From Hippasteria phrygiana (taxonomy: Eukaryota; Echinodermata; Asteroidea; Valvatida; Goniasteridae), in the NCBI GenBank assembly GCA_037893225.1, contig JAZGUH010000025.1, forward strand, positions 682,001 to 746,000: a stretch of 64,000 bases of DNA, written 5' to 3'. How positions within the stretch are numbered: the first letter of the stretch is position 1; each line of letters starts with the position of its first letter. The translations under genes and the position numbers were made by a program. Of this stretch, positions 1-11,263 are shown piece by piece. The notes beneath the pieces are model-generated. The model searched no databases, was not told the DNA's origin, and worked only from the letters and a program-made list of their open reading frames with translations.

Positions 1-732
1 CTCCAGCTTGCCAAGATTGATGTCACCATTCCTCTGACCCGGAGTGAATCTCAGATATGAAAGCTTGGGATCAATCTTGGGAGGATTTTGACCACTCAGT
101 GACTTCAAGTCTTTGCTGATTATAGGATAGAGGGAAAGGAAGTCACTGTCTGATGCAGTATTGGTGACATCTTTGGCCGTCTCCAGTGAATATTGCTGTC
201 TTTGTAGCATCATACTCACTGTTTTCTCCTGCTCATCAAATACTCCATTCCGATTCTGTTGAAGCTGCTTGATTTCATCAATCAACTTCTTCTCTTGAGC
301 TGTTACCTCGGCTCTTATCTTAGCTGCTTTCTCCTGCACCTGTTTCACAGTCATCAATATTTTCTTTGTGAACCTCTGCTTAGCTTGAGATGTTGCAGCT
401 AAAGACTGTTTAAGTCTTTTTATGTCTCTGCTTAAATTAGGCAACATCCTTTTCAATGACTTTTTTCTTTTGTGAGATGCCTCTCCAGAATTAACGTGTT
501 GATGTTGTGGCTCATGATGGTCTACGATAGTACAATTTCCGCAGATTAACTCCTCACACGTCTCACAATAGAACTGCTTCTCTTGTCCCTTGTGTTTGTG
601 ACATTTAGATGCATCTGCTTCGGGTGGTTTTGTCACTTCTACATTTCCTTGGCGAATGTCCTCAAAAGTAGCTACCGTGTGGCTTGATGTACAGTACATC
701 CGATCTATGTACTCGGTATGTGAATTGTTCAT
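1..732 (-). CDS. B-box zinc finger / coiled-coil (TRIM-like) protein, N-terminal part, open at window edge
   Basis: Reading the minus strand from ATG at 732 gives 244 codons without a stop, running off the left edge. Residues about 43-85 form a B-box type 2 zinc finger: KCHKH, then FYCETC, then LICGNC, then DHHEPQHQH, which supplies the spaced Cys/His ligands. A Lys/Glu/Gln-rich coiled coil (B-box C-terminal region) follows to about residue 190, then a linker ending RFTPGQRNGDINLG. No RING finger precedes the B-box from this ATG. The frame stays open for a short way upstream, so a longer start or an upstream exon is possible. B-box/coiled-coil proteins usually act as ubiquitin-ligase scaffolds; with no RING visible, ligase activity cannot be claimed. 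The C-terminal domain (NHL, filamin or other) lies outside the window. The gene is head-to-head with DDRGK1 exon sequence and may sit inside a DDRGK1 intron. Confidence 0.8.
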   Translation of the reverse strand, partial: MNNSHTEYIDRMYCTSSHTVATFEDIRQGNVEVTKPPEADASKCHKHKGQEKQFYCETCEELICGNCTIVDHHEPQHQHVNSGEASHKRKKSLKRMLPNLSRDIKRLKQSLAATSQAKQRFTKKILMTVKQVQEKAAKIRAEVTAQEKKLIDEIKQLQQNRNGVFDEQEKTVSMMLQRQQYSLETAKDVTNTASDSDFLSLYPIISKDLKSLSGQNPPKIDPKLSYLRFTPGQRNGDINLGKLE

Positions 733-866
733 GTCATAAAAAGTAATAAGCGAATAATTCGTGCAAAACAGGTGAAAATTTGAGTTGTTTGAATATTTGT
801 CGGGGTGTTTATTTCTTTGTTTCTTCGGTAGTCATCTTTATCATAGTGATTTGGGGATCTGTGCGC

Positions 867-1089
867 CAGTGGCGTAAACACAGGGAAGGAGTTCAGGGGC
901 CCGCCGATTTGTATTTCATTTTTGTTTCGTAAATTTAAAAAGGGGAAATTGTACCCAAAGTGATGTTTCAAATTTCAAGCGGTGTTTGGGGCGGGGGTAT
1001 CCCCCGTTGAGAAAAAGTTCAAAATGCAGTACTTCGTTGACAAATTCAATAATCATCCCCACTTTTCGACACGGATATTCTCGCCACTG
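867..1089. mobile_element. Small MITE-like element with CAGTGGCG termini
   Basis: The left end reads CAGTGGCGTAAACACAGG and the right end closes with CGCCACTG, an exact 8-bp terminal inverted repeat of the type found on hAT-like MITEs. Related termini occur at 24226, about 45487 and 58624. No matching target duplication flanks it (ctgtgcgc versus gtgaaatc), so either the boundaries are slightly off or the site has decayed. Confidence 0.45.
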
Positions 1090-2332
1090 GTGAAATCTCA
1101 TTTCATTGGCGTGTATTATTTATTGGTAATAACTGTTATTATTGTGTTTAATATTTGATAGTGTTGAAATAACTCTTATGATGTAACTTTCCATAAAGTC
1201 CTGCCGTCAAATGTAACACAAGGTCATGGACTCAATATCGCCATCAGTATACATGTAGCTGTTATATTTTGATTTGCTCATCATTGCACGCAAAGCCGAT
1301 TTTAGTCGAAATCTATTTCGATACATAGGCCTACAACTTTATTTTTGTATAGGAAGGGGCTGGTGCATTATTTATTTTACAATTATAAATACAGATTTAC
1401 ATATTTTCGTTTGGTTCTGTCATGGTACATTTTGGCGTTTGGCGGGTGGGGTGTCACGGACTATGTTCGACTGTAGGCCTATCGTATATTTTTGGTGGCA
1501 CAAACACATACAAAATACTTGTACATGCAGTATGTATCATAACTACAGGATCATGCATGCAGCAGTCATTGCAATTGTAATCTGATCTGTAGGTCAGCGC
1601 GCGCCCTGTAGGTCAGCGCACGGTCGTTGGGTATTATTTGCAGTTACTGGGTTCATCTGCGTTCATCAGTTCGGGATTCAGTGTACAGCCGCAAGCCTGC
1701 TACATGTATGATCGTGACGACACAGCCCCTTTAAGTTAAAAATCCTAATTCTCAATGTCACACGGCTTTATCTGGAGCAAAATTGCTCAAACGTTTATTT
1801 TAACAAATCTCAGCAATGGGAGTTTGAGCCTCCCGAACACCTGTTGGGGCGGTTTCTTTTGAGATTTACACTGATATGGGAGATAAGTTGGAATTTGCCG
1901 AGAACAAAGAACACGAAATGTCGCCGCTTGGCATGTCGCGATAGACCGGAATTATTTTTTGTTCCCAGCCACAAGCATAATTTGCCGCCAAGTTGTTTTA
2001 TTTTTTTCAGACCACCAATGGGAGGTTTGTTTTGACGATGATCTGACACATTTTTTATAGTTTCAATATCAGTCCTCAATATACATTTTTCGATATGATT
2101 TTAAAAATGCTATTGGCGATATCGATATTAAAGTAATATCAAATAATCGAGTCATTAATATCGATACATCGAGAGGATGTACCCCCCGATTTGGAATATT
2201 TTATTATCAAGTGCTGACCCTTTTATTTACCACAGGAATATTCATCAGTTATGCTAACCTCGGTGTTCGTTCACCCCTGGGCGGACACAGATGTTGCTTT
2301 GTACACGTACATGTAATCTCTCTGAGGTGATT
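1090..2332. other. No gene recognised
   Basis: AT-rich sequence with short open frames that lack codon signal or domain similarity. A 14-bp direct repeat (ctgtaggtcagcgc) occurs twice near 1588-1620. Upstream DDRGK1 exons would be expected here or further left, but I find none. Confidence 0.4.
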
Positions 2333-2494
2333 TACAACTATGAGAATGCCGACCCAGGAACCCTATCAATTGTTGCAGGTGACTTCAACCATGCAAATTT
2401 ATAAGCAGTTCTTCCAAATTACCAGCAATGTGTGACGTGCCTCACCCGAAGTACCACAACCCTGGATCATTGTTATTGTAGTGTTTCTGTAGTG
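2333..2494 (+). pseudogene. LINE endonuclease fragment
   Basis: The plus frame starting at 2333 reads YNYENADPGTL, then SIVAGDFNHANL, then a TAA stop, then continues in the same frame with AVLPNYQQCVTC and TTTLDHCYC. The GDFNHA block and the LDHCY block are the conserved C-terminal motifs of the AP-type endonuclease of non-LTR retrotransposons. The stop and the lack of flanking domains mark it as a relic. Confidence 0.75.
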
Positions 2495-2540
2495 TTTCTC
2501 ATTCCAGCCTACAAACAAAGAAACAAGACCTTGACAAATT

Positions 2541-2756
2541 TTAATTAATTTTTGGAGCCAAGTGAAGAAGCGTGTTTACAGTGCCATGAACAGCGCCCTC
2601 TACATTGAGGTTCTGAGCTATCTTTTCAATGACATCCAATTTAGCTGCTGTCAAACCTTCAATGTTGAGTTGTAGGATGGAAACACCATCGCTAGTAACT
2701 GGTAACTTGCTGGTGTTTGCATGTGCAGACCATAATGTTGCAAGACAAGTCCTCAA
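2541..2756 (-). pseudogene. LINE endonuclease N-terminal fragment
   Basis: The minus-strand frame contains SILQLNIEGLTAAKLDVIEK, which matches the start of the endonuclease domain in LINE ORF2 proteins (the QxNIxGL block), and loses similarity within about 30 residues. It points the opposite way to the fragment just to the left, so the two are either separate insertions or an inversion. Confidence 0.6.
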
Positions 2757-3048
2757 ATACAGTATTTTAGTCGTACACTGAAAACTAAATCTTGCCTAGT
2801 TCAGGTTGTAGAGATTAGTTTCACTGAATGTGGTGATACTTGGAGAATCGGATGCCTGTAATAACTAAATGCACAGTGCTGTTATACAGGAGTTCAATAC
2901 CAGTTTGATATCGTTGTGGATTGTCCAATTCATGTATCAGGAATCAATTTGCTTTTTTCATTCAGTCTGGTTTGTTATAAAACTACTATAAAAAAATAAC
3001 TTTAAAATAATAAAATTGGCATGTTCATTTTATATGTTCATTTTATAG

Positions 3049-3171
3049 GAGGAAGAACAAGCAAAGATGAAGGAAGAGCAGGAGAAGCAAGAGGAGGAAG
3101 CATATCTTCTGCTTAAGGGAAGTTTTGAAGTCCATGAAGAGGGATTTGAAAAAGTGCTTACTGAAACAGAA
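3049..3171 (+). CDS. DDRGK1: DDRGK1 internal exon (coiled-coil to linker)
   Basis: This 123-bp exon is bounded by an acceptor ending TTTTATAG (AG at 3047-3048) and a donor GTAAGT from 3172. It encodes 41 residues in phase 0: a Glu/Lys/Gln helix (EEEQAKMKEEQEKQEEEAY), then LLLKGSFEVHEEGFEKVLTE. This matches the DDRGK1 segment where the charged coiled coil meets the C-terminal domain (human pattern: EEYLKLKEAFVVEEEG). DDRGK1 (UFBP1) is an ER-membrane protein that works with UFL1 in attaching UFM1 to proteins and in ER homeostasis. The N-terminal membrane anchor and most of the coiled coil would lie on exons to the left; I cannot find them in 733-3048, so they are probably outside the window with the TRIM-like gene lying between. 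Confidence 0.85.
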
Positions 3172-3539
3172 GTAAGTTGTAATAATTTGTTTGTGCGTAA
3201 GCTATACATTGTAATTTTAGTGACCATTAAATCAGCACTTTGAGGGATTAAACCAACAATGTTCTTGGTGTTTGGCCTTGAGATTTTTGAAATGTCCTGC
3301 GTCACCCTTTTCACTCTGACCGTCTATATCCAAGACATATTGCCAGTGTATGCTGTACGTGAACAAGCAATTCGGGGATTCCCCCAGTTCGCGTCTAACC
3401 AGTGATTGTCGCACATACTTGTAAGACAAATCTATGGTGGCCCTGAAGGGCATCACACACATTGCATCAGTTTGGCAACAGCTAGTAGAATCTGGTTAGC
3501 ACCTGAGTTCAAAAACGAGTGATATCTTTTTAGCAATAG

Positions 3540-5990
3540 GTTTGGTGATGTGTAAAGTTTAAATGATGTCATGATGATGTCATAAAGTGTCAAGTTACAT
3601 GCAGAAAACCTCGAAAAAGTGAACATTGAAACTCCATAGGGCCTGTCTTACGTACTTGAACTGACAAGATTTTCATGTTTAGTGAGCAGATGGATCTAAT
3701 TTTGATCTGCATCTTTTCCCTTTGATCTCTTTTACTTCCGGAGTTACTGATAGCTCAAAATCAAGCAATCATAAAATCAGATTGTCAACACCTATTGGGA
3801 CCATACCATTCGAAGGATCAAGAACATTAACAGAAATGCATACAAATACATGCACACTTTCCCAGAATTGGTAACATCAAGGCATCATCAAAAATGTACC
3901 TTTTTGAAACACGTATTAGGGTACATCCAATCGTCATGACAAATTCTGGGTAGGCAGATATTGTCACAAGCATTGACAATCCGAAGTGACGTCATGATGA
4001 CATCATCAGCTAATTTTCTATGATTTTTGTAATGTTTTAAATTTCTTTCTACACTCAAAAAGGCTTAGATGCATATAAAGACATCGCGGAAAAGCTGTAT
4101 GTACTGTTCATAAACAGTCATGCATCTCTCGTTCTTCTTCTTCTTCTTATTTTAGTTCTAACCCCGAATCCTATAGACTTTGTACACGAATTTTATGCAC
4201 GGCACTTTGGTCACTATTACTGTAAACAACCTCAGATTTTAATCAAACTTAACATAAACGTGCGCCGAAGAATGACGTCATGATGACGTCATCTGGTGTC
4301 ATATTACAAGCAATTTAAGATAAATATTTTTTATCTTTAAAATGCTATATAAAATCAGCCGTGAGACCCCTGATCTTGGTTTTAGTGTCAATTGATAGTA
4401 TAAACCAGGATTTTCATTTTATCTCGTGTGCGTCAAATCACATGACCCTTCCTTCCGGCCCAAACCAGAAGTGCCCTATAATTTGAGTGGAAAAAGATGT
4501 GAACTTGCTTTCAACGATGTTAGTCTCCGCCTACATGTTAGGTTGTACTTCACAAAAAAGTACCCGTGACGTCATAAAATGTTCGAGCGCCCTCTAGCGG
4601 CAGGTTGAAAAATGTCTAAAATCAGTTGATGTGTGTAACGAAGTTTGCTGAAATCACTTTATAATTGATGTATATAATTGGCTTCATGCTAAGAACAAGT
4701 TTAGGGGGAGAAAGATTGATGACGTCACCAGACCGGAAGTTGCAATGAAAATACCTTTAAACCTTAAAAAAAATAGCTGAAAAATCAACCGCGAGATATA
4801 ATTCAGATATTTGCTTCAGATGGCAGAGTTAACATAGCTCTCAAGCTTTCTGATAATGACGTCACGATGACGTCATCAAATATCGGATTACAAGCAATCA
4901 AAGATTTTGGGATTTAATCTTTGAAAATCAATATTTCCGAGAGAGATCTGATTTTGCTTTTAATGGGAACTGATAGAATGACCCTGTTGATGAGATATGG
5001 CTTTAAGAAACTTTGAAGTTCAAAAACTTTAATATTACTGTAAAATCGTATGATGACGTCATCCTGACGTCACCTTAATTTTCATCTATAACACGAGCTA
5101 CCATACCAACATACCAGGTTTGAAGGTAATCGGACGTACTGTTCTCTAGATATAGGCCCTTGAAAAATGCACCTTTAAGATGACGTCACATGACAAGTGA
5201 TGACGTCATCATGACGTCACTCTTCGGCATACATTTTCAGCTTAGGGTCTCTGTTTGTGTTAAACCTGATTAAGATCTGAGGTTGTTTAGTGACCAAAGT
5301 GGCTCTTACAAAATTTGTGTACAAAGTCTATGGGATTTGGGATAGAACAAAAGAAATCATAGAAAATCAGCCGATGACGTCATCATGACGTCACCTCGGA
5401 TTTTACATGCTAGTAGCACTATCTACCTGCCCACTAATTTTTATGACGATCGGACCTACCCTTATATGTGTTTTAAAAAAGCACATTTTTGATGACGTCA
5501 TGATGACGTCACACATTTTCCCATTTATGCGAAAGAATATAGGAGCTAGCAAAGCTATTACAAAAAGAATTTTGAATTTAGCATGTTCTGTTGGTGAGAT
5601 ATGGCTTTAAGAAACTTTTAAGTTAAAAAACTTAACAATTACTATAAAATCGTATGATGACGTCATCTTGACGTCACCTCAATTTACATCTATAACACGA
5701 GCTAGCCTACCAACATACCAGGTTTGAAGGAAATCGGACCTACCGTTCTCTAGATATAGGCCCTTGAAAAACGCACCTTTAAGATGACGTCACGTGACAC
5801 GTGATGACGTCATCATGACGTCACTCTTCGACATACAATTTCAGCCTGGGGTCTATGTTTGAGGTAAGTTTGGTTAAGATCTGAGGTTTTTTAAGACCTA
5901 AAGTGCCGCGGACAAAATTCGTGTACAAAGTCTATGGGCTTTTGGTCAGAACTAAAAGAAGAAGAAGAAGAAGAAGAAGGAAGAAAAGAA
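3540..5990. repeat. Foldback repeat dense in TGACGTCA palindromes, inside a DDRGK1 intron
   Basis: About 21 exact copies of the palindrome TGACGTCA lie between 3987 and 5823, often paired 11 bp apart as TGACGTCATGATGACGTCA. The outer arms are inverted: 4131-4260 (TTCTTC run, then TAGACTTTGTACACGAATTT) pairs with 5840-5985 (AAATTCGTGTACAAAGTCTA, then a GAA run). Part of the right half is a direct tandem duplication with a period near 603 bp (about 4985-5345 and 5590-5950). A stretch at 3890-4045 pairs with 5341-5510. Related copies lie at 34975-35950 and, degraded, near 53740. No ORF of interest. It is best explained as a non-autonomous foldback element. Confidence 0.8.
5948..5985 (+). repeat. 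GAA-rich microsatellite at the foldback end
   Basis: A run of GAA triplets, slightly interrupted, lies at the outer edge of the right arm. The mirrored TTC run at 4131-4148 marks the left arm. Confidence 0.7.
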
Positions 5991-6111
5991 AAATCAGAAC
6001 AAAAACAAGGCCTTTTCCGACTGACTTTGTCGGAAAAGCCAATGAATGAAATGGTTGTCAAATCAAGTCTCTACATGAACCTGTATGTATTTGTTTTTGT
6101 GTGTTTTGCAG

Positions 6112-6207
6112 TCACAAAATTTACTACAGGAGTTTATAAACTACATCAAAGTAAAAAAGGTGGTTCTTCTGGAGGACCTTGGTGCAAAGTTCAACATGAA
6201 GACACAG
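6112..6207 (+). CDS. DDRGK1: DDRGK1 internal exon (start of winged-helix/PCI region)
   Basis: A 96-bp exon between acceptor TTTTGCAG (AG at 6110-6111) and donor GTAATT from 6208. It encodes 32 residues in phase 0: [20 protein letters not shown] then [12 protein letters not shown]. This matches the FLTEFINYIK / VVLLEDLA segment that opens the C-terminal globular domain of DDRGK1. It joins the 3049-3171 and 10501-10728 exons in frame, since all three are phase 0. The domain is a winged-helix-type fold that takes part in UFL1 binding in the known family. Confidence 0.9.
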
Positions 6208-6819
6208 GTAATTAAAATTTGAATACTAACATACATGTATGGCCAAAAGTACAAGTCTACTGCACTCTACTTACCTGTAGAGCCACAACAAGTGCATATT
6301 TCCCTACAGGGCGCAATTCATTCGCTAAGAGTTCACACAATAGCCCACACCCACCATGCCCTGCGGTGTATCCGCCATGTTCGAAGGCTGACGTGATATT
6401 TTTCTGTGCGATCTCCCAGTAAATATCCTAGCCGTATTTCATTTGTCTAAGAGTTTTTTCTAATTCAGAATAAAGTAGAGTATCTTCAGTCGTCTTGTGT
6501 TTGTTTCATTTCTCTACTGTCACCGTAAAACAAAACATGTCTTCAAAAGACAATGCAACGTTAGGCGATGAGAAAAGATCGTCTCGTATTTTGGTGTCCT
6601 GTAACGTGGAACCCACTCTCTCCACGGGGCCATGGGCTTCCTCCCCGGGTGAATCCAGGGAACATTATCCTCCCAAGGACTTTATCCTGCCGACAATAAC
6701 CGATAGCAATCCGTTTCCACTGCCGACTCTGTGCAAGCCTTTCATAACATCTCTGCAACATTGTCGGCCAGAATAATTAAGGGCCACTTTGCCCCACCAC
6801 CGGCTCCGGTTGCCCCGGG

Positions 6820-6925
6820 CCAATTCGTCCCACGTGCGGGCCAATTCGCCCCACGTGCGGACCAACTCGCCCCACGTGCGGACCAACTCGCCCCACGTGC
6901 GGACCAACTCGCCCCACGTGCGGAA
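6820..6925 (+). repeat. 21-bp tandem repeat, five units, within the gag-like region
   Basis: Five head-to-tail 21-bp units built around CCCCACGTGCGGACCAAC keep the reading frame and encode a 7-residue repeat (DQLAPRA and variants GQFVPRA, GQFAPRA). The last three units are identical at DNA level, so the expansion is recent. Every unit contains the palindrome CACGTG. Confidence 0.9.
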
Positions 6926-8039
6926 GCAGTAGATGTGATGTCCACATCGCCTCCACGTGACAGCCGAAATTCCGGGGGTACATCTGAGGTATGTTTCAGA
7001 GACTAAGGTTCGCCTGATGAAGATATCGATACACGTCACCTCTCCCCCTTGGAAACACAACTGCGTCTGGTCCAACGAGATATAATTTGTGTTCTTGACC
7101 TACCAGACACAGACAAGGAGCCGGATGAACCTCCACCTCGGCAATCCTTCCAATGCCGGATGGCATCTGGGCCACCAACTGGACATAGTACAACCTTTCC
7201 AACCTTGCCCTTAGATCAATGTTGTATTCAACACATTCAATCTGTGGCCCAGGCTAAGAAATGGAAATCTTTTGACAAGGGGGAAAGTTCATACTTTCAT
7301 TTTTTTGCGAAAGACTTTTTTTTTTAAAACTACTGATCTGTCCCTGTCGTTCCTGACTCGGCTAAAGATAAGCTGGACGCAGATGGGGCAGGGTCCAGAT
7401 CTTCTAAGGGGCTGTTTACCGACCAAACCAGAAATAAATTAGAGGACACCTTGAAGAATGTGGATTGGACCTCTCAGTTCAGATTACACACATCATCCTT
7501 CCTCATGCTTCTTTCGGAATACCTTGTCAGGGGAAGTGAGGATGGCACAAATGTTCCATTAGACATGTTGTCTGCAGCCTTCCACTGTTTGTATGAAACC
7601 TTACGGGCATATCTCGGTACTGGTTACTACTGCCCGCAGAAGCAACATGATGCACTGTTTTTCTCCTTTTGACGGGGCGAAGAAACGCATGGAATCACTC
7701 CCTCTTCTGGGTTCAGACTTATTTGCAGGAAAATTCCAAGAATCAATGGAGGAGGAATCTAAGCGCATTGAGGCAACGGATAAAATCAACCTGTGCAAGC
7801 CTGCTCCCAAGTCAGGGCTGCTCTTGACCAAAGCCAGGAAGCCAACTACCACCTTTCAAGCCCCAGCAGGACGTGCCCTAAAGACGTATTGAGGAAGGAA
7901 CCATGACAAATATGCCATACCGCAGTCACGAACCTCTCAATCGCCCAAACGATACTACTGGAACCAATCTTCTAAACCGGGTAACCAGACTGCAAAGTTC
8001 ACGACCTTCCGGTTTCGTGGAGGATGACGAAAATGACTG

Positions 8040-9325
8040 CCTCATGGTACGGTGGGCCCCTACAGATGCACCTGTAGGGGCCCCTACAGATGCATCGGTA
8101 TATAGGAGCCGCCTTCAAAACTTCATAGGGTCCTGGTCCCAGGTCATCTCCGACGAGTGGGTGTTTAAAACAATAGATCACAGCTACACAACAGAGTTCA
8201 CGAGCACCCCCCAATTGGACACAATACATGTAGTTCATGAAACAAGGGTTCCAACAAAACCAGCCAAATGCATTGCTCTGGAGAAGGAGATTAAAGCCCT
8301 TCTTTAAAAAAAAACGCAGTCCGATTGGTGGATTCAAGGGAAAAATCAATAGGTTTTCAATTAACTTTCTTCCTCAGGGTGGAGTGGGTAATAAACCTGG
8401 CCAAGCCCCTGGAAAGCCCGGGCCTTCAGGCTTCTATAATACCCTGATTGTACACAATAAACTGTCCATTAATTCTGAAGTCAACCCGGCTCCCATTGTT
8501 CACCCAGACATGACTGACAGCTGAGGCATCTTTTGATCCCACCGTGAATGGGTACAGATTAGTGTGGGAGGGGCTACAACCAGGCCTGGCCTGGCAGAGG
8601 CCGGGCTTTATTGTTTATTAGTTGATGCTCTATTGTTAGGTGATTTGTGGCGCACAATAGCAAGAGTAAAAGCCCGAAGGCCTGGGCATGGCTGGGCTTT
8701 TCAAAGTCCTGGCCCGACCACAGATTAACCACTCCTCCCTTATACCAAAGAGGATCACACATTTGGCGGCCAATCCTAACTCTACAGCCCTTAAACAGGT
8801 TTGTTCAGCCGAAAAGATTCCGCATGGACTCCATTCAAGAGTTCTCAACTCGATTCCAACACCAGCATGGGCCACATCCTTCGACCTCAAAGAATCTGTG
8901 ATTCCGATACAAAACAGTGACATTCGAGTTTACAGCCCTTCCATTCGGGCTCTCAACATCTCCCCGCGTCTTTACGAGAATTGTGAAAGCCTTTGGGGCT
9001 GCCCTTCACAAACGGAATATAATGGTGTTTATGTCTCCAGGCGACTGGCAGGTGGTCGGTCGGTCACAACAGGAAGTAAACAATGCTTTAAATTTGACCC
9101 TGGGCATGGCGACTCAACTTGGATTCCTCATCAACGAAGCAAGGTGGCACCCAACTCCCACGCAGACCCCAACCTTCTTGAGAGCAGTAATAAACCTTGT
9201 GACAAGCACTGCCTTTCCTACGGAATTACGCATCCAAAACCTTCAACAAAGTGTAACATTGTTTCTGGAGGAAACGATGGTTCCAGCAGGCAGATTTTCA
9301 CTATTTTTGAAGGGTAGAGTTCGGA
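8040..9325 (+). pseudogene. Reverse transcriptase relic of the DIRS-like element
   Basis: The first block (about 8107-8310) contains RLQNFIGSWSQVISDEWVF and a TTEF segment. After an insertion, 8820-8915 holds WATSFDLKESVIPIQ, the counterpart of the DLKDAY block with the first catalytic Asp. 8917-9325 holds the LPFGLS block. Where the YxDD catalytic box is expected the sequence reads FMSPGDW, so one Asp and its neighbours are lost. The enzyme cannot be active. Confidence 0.65.
8396..8720. repeat. Inverted-repeat insertion inside the RT relic
   Basis: The stretch 8396-8440 (CCTGG..AAAGCCCGGGCCTTCAGGC) is matched in reverse complement by about 8665-8722 (GCCCGAAGGCCTGGGC..GGGCTTTTC). The segment interrupts the RT coding blocks, so a small foldback element probably inserted here. 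Exact borders are unclear. Confidence 0.4.
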
Positions 9326-9675
9326 ACTTATGCATATGCATTGCATAAATTTCCCGGATGTAGGTTGTTCCCCGTGAGGAGTTATTCATTCATGAATTTC
9401 GTTATGTATTTTTTGGAAATCCGAGTCGGTACATGTAAACAACAACTTAAAGGGCGCCCTCTGTTGTTTTGCACAGTCGAGTTACATTTGGCAGCGCGAA
9501 ATACAGATGCGCTATCTGTGACTTAGACAGAAGGAAAACTTCTTTCAATGATACATAATACTAAAAACTTCCTGTAAAGTATACACTACAAGTGTATGAA
9601 ATGCTCTCACTTTTTCAAATTTCGGTCAAATTTTACATTTGCATTAATTCAAACCAGAAGCAGAGCTGCAAGAAG

Positions 9676-10190
9676 TTAAAGGTAATATACAACATTTGCA
9701 AATATATAAACAAGAATACTGAATTACTATGAAATACCTTACTTGACTGTAAGTAAATAGAACTCTCACACATCCTGTGAAATCATGGCACCTGGTATGG
9801 TGTGCTATCATTTTCAAGAAAAGTGGAATATTTGGGTCAGTTTCCAGTGATAGTCAGCCGACTGTTATTGGAAAAAAAGAAGACTTTTTTCAGTTACTGC
9901 CCCCAATTTACCAACTTTAATTAGTCCACATTTTGTTTGGCAATTTGTAAACCGAAAACAGGTGCAAGCCAGCTAGTCTAGTTCCCTAACCTAATAATTC
10001 CCAGACGTCTAAAAACTGCTTTATAGTTTTGTCTGAAGTAGGGTTAGGGAACCAGATTTATTTCTCTTTCCAGTGTCTATGCACACAAAACTTTAAACAG
10101 GTCAGTGTTACAATATTTGCTATAAAATACTAACCCCCAAATCCATTCATTTCTAAAAAATTTCAGCAAAAGCAAATGCTGTATACTACA
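9676..10190 (+). repeat. Dispersed repeat family A, copy 1
   Basis: Blocks GAAATACCTTACTTGACTGT, GTGCAAGCCAGCTAGTC and GACGTCTA..TTTTGTCTGAAGTA occur in the same order here and at 45884-46400. The 3' part recurs inverted at 13325-13430. No coding potential is seen. A short internal inverted pair (TTCCCTAACC / GGTTAGGGAA) is present. It lies in the last DDRGK1 intron. Confidence 0.75.
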
Positions 10191-10500
10191 TGTACACATA
10201 CCTTTTAATATTACCCATTTTCATTTTTGTGAAATAAGAACAAAAGTTCACCTGATGTAGCTTCACAGCAATGATTATCTTGAAACTACTGAAGTATGGT
10301 GAAAACACCAATATGTTTAACAAATTTTGAATGAACAATGACTTATATTCCAAATTTAACACATCAAACTTCACCGTCTAACTCCAAACACCTCACATTC
10401 ATCATAAAACAAACATATATCTCTAGTTAGGCTTATATTTATTTCAGTTGTTACTTTATAATGATTTCAATTGTCTTATATCTCACTCCCCCGCCTCCAG

Positions 10501-10728
10501 GAGGCAATTCACAGAGTTCAAGAGTTGCAAGACCAGGGCTGGCTTACTGGAGTTGTTGATGATCGTGGTAAATTTATCTTCATCTCACAAGATGAGCTGG
10601 AAGGTGTTGCCAAGTTTATGCGACAAAGAGGTAGAGTGTCAATCAGTGACCTTGCTGAGGCCAGCAATACTTTAGTATTCTTAAACGCTGAGAATGATTT
10701 AACTCTCGAGCAAGCATTGGTGGCATGA
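10501..10728 (+). CDS. DDRGK1: DDRGK1 terminal coding exon with the DDRGK motif
   Basis: The acceptor is a strong pyrimidine tract ending CCGCCTCCAG at 10500. The exon encodes 75 residues and a TGA at 10726-10728. The family-naming DDRGK motif is at 10558-10572 within [14 protein letters not shown], followed by [20 protein letters not shown], the best conserved part of the protein. The helix-turn-helix/winged-helix layout matches the known C-terminus, with a lineage-specific acidic tail ([15 protein letters not shown]). The three visible exons give 148 residues, about half the usual length of roughly 300. No substitutions suggest decay: all frames and splice borders agree, so this looks like a working gene. 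Confidence 0.92.
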   Translation, partial: EAIHRVQELQDQGWLTGVVDDRGKFIFISQDELEGVAKFMRQRGRVSISDLAEASNTLVFLNAENDLTLEQALVA

Positions 10729-11263
10729 ATTAACCTTCTTGATATGTACTATGTACTAGTTTGTAGTGAATTCAAAGACTGTGTTAGTAATTTGTATGCC
10801 CCATGGGGGGGGGGGGGGTATTGCTACATATACTCCCTTAGGGGGTACCACTTAGGTGCACAATTGGTAACAATGGGGACAATGGTGCCCCACAAGGTAG
10901 TCTTCAGAAATCTAGGTGCCCCAGGATGAAAACGTTATGAAGTTTGAGATTTCATTAGGGACAAAGGAGAATACTAGAACGAAAGTAGGCTGAACAATAG
11001 TGGTTCCCCTTAAGAGTGCATACATGTACATGTTCTGTATATACGTTCGAGGACAAGAGGAGAAAGAAAATACACATGCACAAAGGAACCTTTCTTGTCG
11101 TCGGGATTCAGTCTTTTGTTAAAATCGGTCTTCGGACGTAAACATACGTGCTTAGTCTGTGGGGTTGGGTTATATTAAGGGAACAATAGGAAACACAAAG
11201 CATTGTCCTCGGTAGTATCGGGAAAACATGACTACATGTATGTGTACATGTATGTGAGGATGA
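10729..11263. other. Likely DDRGK1 3' UTR and flank
   Basis: Non-coding. It holds a 14-G tract at 10805-10818. I see no AATAAA close enough to the stop to call a polyadenylation site. Confidence 0.4.

Larger units (their letters stand above)
6490..9325 (+). mobile_element. Decayed DIRS-like retrotransposon in a DDRGK1 intron
   Basis: Plus-strand fragments in several frames read in order as a gag-like region (about 6495-7890) and a reverse transcriptase (about 8040-9325), with many frameshifts and stops. The RT blocks FTALPFGLSTSPRVFTRIVK and LGFLINEARW resemble the RT of DIRS/tyrosine-recombinase elements. No recombinase or RNase H domain and no terminal repeats are seen, so the element is truncated. 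It has the same orientation as the host gene. Ty3-like or another RT lineage is a less likely alternative, because LPFGLS also occurs there. Confidence 0.65.
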
